Part shown: positions 59,758 through 64,000 of the stretch, piece after piece | Layout: each line of letters opens with the position of its first letter | How positions within the stretch are numbered: position 1 is the stretch's first letter | Source: Microbacterium sp. cf046 | GTDB lineage: Bacteria > Actinomycetota > Actinomycetes > Actinomycetales > Microbacteriaceae | Length of the DNA stretch: 64,000 nt | Reading direction: 5' to 3' | Assembly (NCBI RefSeq): GCF_900114345.1 | Contig: NZ_FOZJ01000002.1 | Span: 186,001 to 250,000, forward strand | Position numbers and translations under genes: made by a program | Notes under the pieces: model-generated | What the model saw: only the letters and a program-made list of their open reading frames with translations | Told to the model about the DNA's origin: nothing | The model's database searches: none

Positions 59758-59841
59758 GCCTCCCACACTAGGCATCCGCTCGACGAGGACGCCACCCTTG
59801 ACGGCCCCGGGGGCGACGCCGCGGCCGGGCCGGTCAGCCCT

Positions 59842-59862
59842 GGTAGGCTTGTGCGGGTTGCC
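59842..59862 (+). promoter_or_regulatory. pnp promoter (extended -10) with GGTTGCC start region
   Basis: TGGTAGGCT at 59842-59850 contains an extended -10 (TAGGCT at 59844-59849). GGTTGCC follows 7 nt later at 59856-59862. The rpsO promoter shares both elements and nearly the same spacing, which suggests co-regulation of the two genes despite their separation. Confidence 0.65.
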
Positions 59863-60136
59863 TCACGGCATCCGCTCAATTGAACATGAGCTACACGGAG
59901 CAGGCCGGCAGCAAGCTGGTCCCCTGTGGTGGACTCCCCGTCGTGCATTCGCCGGGTGCTCTTCTACTGGTGACCAGCGCAGGTGAAGCGCGACGGACTG
60001 TCGCGCGCCGATAATCTGCCTGTTCCTGCTCCTTCGAATGCTCGCGCGCCATACGGGTGCAGCGAGCTTAAAGAAGGGCACGGCGCCGCCGCACGCAGTT
60101 GCGGAGCGCTCGCCAAAACAGAAAGCGAGAGACCTC
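59863..60136 (+). ncRNA. structured pnp leader (candidate Actino-pnp RNA motif)
   Basis: The region from the predicted start to the pnp codon is about 275 nt with no gene. GCTGGTC (59915-59921) can pair with GACCAGC (59972-59978), enclosing CG-rich inner stems. A conserved RNA structure, the Actino-pnp motif, is known in the 5' leaders of actinobacterial PNPase genes and is thought to mediate autoregulation. Position and pairing fit; the detailed motif was not verified. Confidence 0.5.
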
Positions 60137-62428
60137 TTGGAAGGTCCTGAAATCACCGCCGCAGAAGCCGTTCTCGACAACGGCCGCTTCGGCACCCGCA
60201 CCGTCCGCTTCGAAACCGGACGCCTCGCCCAGCAGGCGCAGGGCGCGGTCGCCGCCTACCTCGACGAGGAGACGATGCTCCTGTCGGCCACCAGCGCCGG
60301 CAAGCACCCTCGCGAAGGCTTCGACTTCTTCCCGCTGACCGTCGACGTCGAAGAGCGCTCGTACGCCGCGGGCAAGATCCCCGGTTCGTTCTTCCGTCGT
60401 GAGGGCCGTCCCTCCACCGAGGCGATCCTGGTCTGCCGCCTCATCGACCGTCCGCTGCGTCCGTCGTTCGTCGACGGCCTCCGCAACGAGGTCCAGATCG
60501 TCGTCACCGTCCTCTCGATCGCTCCCGGCGAGTTCTACGACGCGCTCGCGATCAACGCGGCGTCGCTGTCGACCCAGATCTCCGGTCTGCCGTTCTCGGG
60601 CCCGATCGCCGGCGTGCGCCTCGCGCTCATCCCCGGCCACGGCGAGCACGCCGACCAGTGGATCGCGTTCCCGACCGTCACCCAGCTCGAGGAGGCCGTC
60701 TTCGACCTCATCGTCGCCGGCCGCGTCATCACGGATGCCGACGGCAACGAGGATGTCGCGATCATGATGGTCGAGGCCGAAGCCACCGAGGGTTCCTGGA
60801 ACCTGATCAAGGGCGGGGCCGTCAAGCCCAACGAGCAGGTCGTCGCCGAGGGCCTCGAGGCCTCGAAGCCGTTCCTCAAGCAGCTCGTCGGTGCGCAGAA
60901 CGTCGTCGCGAACACCGCGGCGAAGGAGATCAAGGAGTTCCCGGTCTTCCTGCCGTACAGCCAGGAGACCTACGACTACGTCGCACACCGCGCGTACGAC
61001 CGCCTCGTCGGGATCTACCAGATCGCCGACAAGGTCGAGCGTCAGAACGCGGACGACGCGCTCAAGGACGAGGTCAAGGGCCAGCTGCTCGAAGCCGTCG
61101 AGTCCGGCGAGCTCCAGGCCGTCGCGACGCTCGAGTTCTCGGCCGCCTACAAGTCGGTCACGAAGAAGATCGTGCGCGGTCGCATCCTCGCCGAGGGCGT
61201 CCGCATCGACGGTCGCGGCCTGGCCGACATCCGTCCGCTGGATGCCGAGGTGCAGGTCATCCCGCGCGTCCACGGCTCTGCGATCTTCCAGCGCGGCGAG
61301 ACCCAGATCCTGGGTGTCACCACGCTGAACATGCTCAAGATGGAGCAGCAGATCGACTCGCTGTCGCCGGTGACGCACAAGCGCTACATGCACCACTACA
61401 ACTTCCCGCCGTACTCGACCGGTGAGACCGGCCGTGTCGGCAGCCCGAAGCGTCGCGAGATCGGGCACGGCTTCCTGGCCGAGCGCGCCCTCGTGCCGGT
61501 GCTGCCAAGCCGCGAGGAGTTCCCGTACGCGATCCGTCAGGTGTCCGAGGCTCTCGGCTCCAACGGCTCGACGTCGATGGGCTCGGTATGCGCCTCGACC
61601 CTCTCGCTGCTCAACGCGGGTGTGCCCCTCCGGGCCGCCGTCGCGGGCATCGCGATGGGACTTGTCTCCGACGAGGTCGACGGGCAGACGCGCTACGCCG
61701 CACTGACCGACATCCTCGGCGCCGAGGACGCCCTCGGCGACATGGACTTCAAGGTCGCAGGCACCGCGGAGTTCGTCACCGCGATCCAGCTCGACACGAA
61801 GCTCGACGGCATCCCGTCGTCGGTGCTGACCGCCGCGCTGCAGCAGGCCCACGAGGCCCGCCTCACGATCCTCGGTGTGCTCAACGCCGCGATCGACGGT
61901 CCGGACGAGATGGCGCCGACCGCCCCGCGCGTGATCAGCGTGCAGATCCCGGTGGACAAGATCGGCGAGCTCATCGGCCCCAAGGGCAAGACGATCAACG
62001 CGATCCAGGACGAGACGGGAGCCCAGATCTCGATCGAGGAGGACGGCACCGTCTACATCGGCGCGACCGACGGCCCCTCGGCCGAGGCCGCCCGCGCCCA
62101 GGTCAACGCGATCGCGAACCCCACTAACCCGGAGGTCGGCGAGCAGTTCCTCGGCACCGTGGTGAAGCTCGCGACGTTCGGCGCGTTCATCTCGCTCCTG
62201 CCCGGCAAGGACGGACTGCTGCACGTCAGCGAGGTCCGCAAGCTCGCCGGCGGCAAGCGCGTGGAGAACGTGGAAGACGTCCTGAGCGTCGGCCAGAAGC
62301 TGCTCGTCAAGATCACGAAGATCGACGACCGCGGCAAGCTGTCGCTCGAGCCGGTCCTCGAAGAGGCCGCCGACCAGGAGGGTCGCGCAGCGGCCAACCC
62401 CGGTCCGGAGGGCCCTGCCGAAGGCTGA
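60137..62428 (+). CDS. pnp: polyribonucleotide nucleotidyltransferase (PNPase)
   Basis: PNPase degrades RNA phosphorolytically from the 3' end and in actinobacteria may also add 3' tails. The 763-residue product has two RNase PH domains (first with [35 protein letters not shown], second with [13 protein letters not shown] and [22 protein letters not shown]), a KH domain at about 600-660 ([16 protein letters not shown]) and an S1 domain at about 670-740. The TTG at 60137 is chosen because the known N terminus [13 protein letters not shown] begins there; the 33-codon upstream extension has no similarity and lies in the leader. Confidence 0.96.
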   Translation: MEGPEITAAEAVLDNGRFGTRTVRFETGRLAQQAQGAVAAYLDEETMLLSATSAGKHPREGFDFFPLTVDVEERSYAAGKIPGSFFRREGRPSTEAILVCRLIDRPLRPSFVDGLRNEVQIVVTVLSIAPGEFYDALAINAASLSTQISGLPFSGPIAGVRLALIPGHGEHADQWIAFPTVTQLEEAVFDLIVAGRVITDADGNEDVAIMMVEAEATEGSWNLIKGGAVKPNEQVVAEGLEASKPFLKQLVGAQNVVANTAAKEIKEFPVFLPYSQETYDYVAHRAYDRLVGIYQIADKVERQNADDALKDEVKGQLLEAVESGELQAVATLEFSAAYKSVTKKIVRGRILAEGVRIDGRGLADIRPLDAEVQVIPRVHGSAIFQRGETQILGVTTLNMLKMEQQIDSLSPVTHKRYMHHYNFPPYSTGETGRVGSPKRREIGHGFLAERALVPVLPSREEFPYAIRQVSEALGSNGSTSMGSVCASTLSLLNAGVPLRAAVAGIAMGLVSDEVDGQTRYAALTDILGAEDALGDMDFKVAGTAEFVTAIQLDTKLDGIPSSVLTAALQQAHEARLTILGVLNAAIDGPDEMAPTAPRVISVQIPVDKIGELIGPKGKTINAIQDETGAQISIEEDGTVYIGATDGPSAEAARAQVNAIANPTNPEVGEQFLGTVVKLATFGAFISLLPGKDGLLHVSEVRKLAGGKRVENVEDVLSVGQKLLVKITKIDDRGKLSLEPVLEEAADQEGRAAANPGPEGPAEG

Positions 62429-62440
62429 GCCGACTGATCA

Positions 62441-62478
62441 CGGATGCCCGTTCCCTCGACTGGGGGAGCGGGCATCCG
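62441..62478 (+). terminator. terminator after pnp
   Basis: A 15-bp stem with one G-U pair (62441-62455 with 62464-62478) has an 8-nt loop and is followed by CATTTCG. The stem begins with CGGATGCCCG and ends with CGGGCATCCG. Confidence 0.85.
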
Positions 62479-62499
62479 CATTTCGTCGATATGTCCCCC

Positions 62500-62682
62500 G
62501 AACAGGGGACAAATGGGGCATCATAGCGCCTTTGTGACCTAAGCGTTATGTAATATTTACCGACTGGTCGCCGGAATGACCGGCTCCGGTCCTCGAACGG
62601 CCTAACCTCATAGGAAGCGCCGGGGGGCGCGAACTTCGTAGTCACGGAAGCTCCACCCGGAGTCGACGTGAGGGGGTGGGAC
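62500..62682 (+). other. intergenic region with an AT-rich island before the AKR-like gene
   Basis: Between the pnp terminator and the next gene lies an AT-rich block at about 62528-62560 (TTTGTGACCTAAGCGTTATG and GTAATATTTAC), unlike the surrounding 70 percent GC. GTAATATTTAC is a short palindrome with 4-bp arms. It may hold the promoter and operator of the AKR-like gene. No confident -35/-10 pair was assigned. Confidence 0.4.
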
Positions 62683-63717
62683 ATGGCTGTATTCGGCGTT
62701 GGCTCGGCCGTCTCCTCGGAGAGCCTGCCCGCCGCTCCCGCTCCCGGGAACGTGCATCCGTCCGCACCCATTCCGGTGCAGGGTCCGCCGATCGGGCAGA
62801 GCGTGCGCGTCCCGCTCGGCGAGACCGGGGCGGAGATCTTCCCCCTCATCCTGGGCGGGGCAGAATTCGGCTGGAACGTCGATCTCGAATCCAGCCACGA
62901 GATCATGGACGCCTACATCGAGCGAGGCGGCAACGCGCTCCACACCGCCGACAGCTTCGCGGGCGGTCGCAGCGAGCACATCATCGGGCAGTGGCTGCAT
63001 TCGCGGGGACTCCGCGACGAGGTCACGCTCGCGGTCCGCATCGGCGGACACGCCGACAACCCGGGCCTGGGTCCGGTCAACCTGGTGCGCGCAGTCGAGG
63101 CGTCCCTGACGCGCCTGCGCACGGATCGCATCGACGTGCTCTATCTGGATGCGTCCACCGGGCCGACCGATCTCGAGGAGACCCTGGCCACCGCGGAGTG
63201 GCTGGTCGAGTCCGGCAAGGCGCGCGCGCTCGGCGCCGCGGGCTTCACCGCCGCGCAGCTGGTCGAAGCCCGCATCTACGCATCGGCGGGCTACCCGCGC
63301 ATCACCGTGCTCGACGTCCCGTTCAACGTGCTGCGCCGACACGAGTTCGACGCCGACCTGCGCCTGGTCGCGGGCGCGCAGGGTGTTGCGGTCACGCCGT
63401 CGCATGCGCTCGAGCACGGATTCCTCGCGGGCCGTCAGCGCACGAGGCTCCGCGGCGGGCTGTCGGTGCGCGGAGCGCAGATCGCAGCCAACATCAACCG
63501 GCGGGGCAGCCGGACGCTCCGGGCACTGGACGCGGTGGGCACCGACCTCGGGGTGCCGGATGCCGCGGTCGCCGTCGCATGGCTGCTCGCGCAGAAGCTC
63601 GTGACCGCGCCGATCGTGAACGCCTACGCTCCGCAGCATGTCGAGGAGCTCGTGCAGGGCATCGGCGTGCGTCTGAGCCGGAGCCAGCTCGCCGACATCG
63701 CGCGCGCGTCCGAGTAG
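62683..63717 (+). CDS. aldo/keto reductase homologue with degenerate active site
   Basis: The 344-residue product has the AKR barrel (about 55-330) with recognisable blocks, but each catalytic residue is replaced. DTAxxYG reads HTADSFAGG (Asp to His, Tyr to Phe), the TKxG lysine block reads VRIGG (Lys to Arg), and the yyLH block reads LYLDAST (His to Asp). The substrate loops and coenzyme region are also altered. A non-enzymatic binding or regulatory role is likely. A Pro/Ala-rich N terminus of about 45 residues precedes the barrel. ATG 62683 follows AGGGGGTGGG; GTG 62668 is an alternative. Confidence 0.82.
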   Translation: MAVFGVGSAVSSESLPAAPAPGNVHPSAPIPVQGPPIGQSVRVPLGETGAEIFPLILGGAEFGWNVDLESSHEIMDAYIERGGNALHTADSFAGGRSEHIIGQWLHSRGLRDEVTLAVRIGGHADNPGLGPVNLVRAVEASLTRLRTDRIDVLYLDASTGPTDLEETLATAEWLVESGKARALGAAGFTAAQLVEARIYASAGYPRITVLDVPFNVLRRHEFDADLRLVAGAQGVAVTPSHALEHGFLAGRQRTRLRGGLSVRGAQIAANINRRGSRTLRALDAVGTDLGVPDAAVAVAWLLAQKLVTAPIVNAYAPQHVEELVQGIGVRLSRSQLADIARASE

Positions 63718-63760
63718 TCGCACACGCGCCCGGCGCCGGGCCCGAGCGCACGCCGTGACG

Positions 63761-63766
63761 TAGGCT
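63761..63766 (+). promoter_or_regulatory. -10 element before the histidine phosphatase gene
   Basis: TAGGCT at 63761-63766, preceded by CGTGACG, is a typical -10 of this genome. The leader to the GTG at 63814 would be about 40 nt. Confidence 0.45.
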
Positions 63767-63813
63767 GGACGGGTGCTTCCGGGCACGCGAATCCCCCGAC
63801 GAAGTGAGCTGGC

Positions 63814-64000
63814 GTGACGCACTACATCTATCTCGTGCGGCACGGCGAACATCAAGACGCCGAGCACGGTCTGATCGACGGGCCACTGTCTCCGCGAGGG
63901 CGTCGTCAGGCCGCGTTCCTCGCGGATCGGCTGTCGGGCGTGCCCTTCGACGCCGTCTGGCACTCTCCGCTCGAACGCGCGAGCCAGACCGCGCGGGCCG
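63814..64000 (+). CDS. histidine phosphatase family protein (phosphoglycerate-mutase-like), 5' part
   Basis: The 62 visible residues begin THYIYLVRHGEHQDAEHGLI, where RHGE carries the phospho-accepting histidine, followed by GPLSPRGRRQAAFLADRL and VWHSPLERASQTARA, the second block with the conserved Arg. The gene runs off the window. GTG 63814 gives the standard distance to RHGE. Substrates of this superfamily vary widely (phosphosugars, phosphopeptides), so only the family is assigned. Confidence 0.88.
   Translation, partial: MTHYIYLVRHGEHQDAEHGLIDGPLSPRGRRQAAFLADRLSGVPFDAVWHSPLERASQTARA

Noticed and set aside
60038..60136. Thirty-three-codon N-terminal extension of PNPase
   Set aside because: It has no similarity to the family, lies in the structured leader, and the conserved N terminus begins at the TTG at 60137.
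62532..62547. A CRP/GlxR site (TGTGACCTAAGCGTTA) before the AKR-like gene
   Set aside because: Only the left half TGTGA matches; the right half lacks TCACA, so it was not annotated as a feature.

Overview
The window is a high-GC actinobacterial chromosome segment, most likely from Microbacteriaceae and probably Microbacterium. The grounds are the codon usage, the long spurious antisense reading frames, the DUF559/AbiEi-type protein, DUF5302, the CE1758/CE1759 oxidoreductase pair, a mixed-type phosphofructokinase and many leaderless-looking promoters. The genus is inferred; no rRNA or tRNA gene was seen. I also saw no insertion sequence, prophage, CRISPR array or origin.

Layout. 1-5.9 kb: the end of infB, then rbfA, an opposing mutY, a P-loop kinase, truB, two small membrane proteins and ribF. 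This is the translation and RNA-modification block that in many bacteria continues directly into rpsO and pnp. Here rpsO lies at 36.9 kb and pnp at 60.1 kb, so about 31 kb and 23 kb of other genes are interposed. 5.9-9.8 kb: deoC with two aldehyde dehydrogenase genes, the second lacking its catalytic domain. 9.8-21.8 kb: a glycerophosphodiesterase, a lipoprotein, a SNF2-type ATPase, pfkA, a DUF559 protein bracketed by two hairpin elements, an S9 peptidase, a DHA2 efflux pump and a PiT phosphate transporter with a small partner. 21.8-26.1 kb: a lipoprotein divergent from a giant SARP-STAND-transmembrane-WD40 regulator. 26.1-36.8 kb: a metallophosphoesterase, MerR plus aldo/keto reductase, aspA, an FAH-family protein, a PrsW protease, an FKBP isomerase, a YceI protein and two transporters.

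36.9-45.4 kb: rpsO, a MalT-like LuxR regulator, two small proteins, a 2OG-Fe(II) oxygenase and the efeUOB iron-uptake operon behind an iron-box promoter. 45.4-52.3 kb: a membrane acyltransferase, two alpha/beta hydrolases, a flavin monooxygenase with its FMN reductase, and a carboxyethyl-ornithine-synthase-like dehydrogenase. 52.3-55.8 kb: two fusions, a DedA-like membrane domain joined to a nuclease and a glycosyltransferase joined to an SGNH hydrolase. 55.8-59.8 kb: a CitAB-type two-component system divergent from a DctA symporter, and two very small proteins. 59.8-64 kb: the pnp leader and pnp, an aldo/keto reductase homologue with all four catalytic residues replaced, and the start of a histidine phosphatase.

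Four signals run across genes. A -10-like hexamer sits 6-9 nt before the start codon of at least a dozen genes, which predicts leaderless mRNAs. Eleven-bp-spaced direct repeats precede two phosphate-related genes and the SARP regulator. The word GGATGCC/GGCATCC is strongly over-represented and forms the stems of several terminators, a layout like the uptake sequences of naturally transformable bacteria. rpsO and pnp, although 23 kb apart, have matching promoters.
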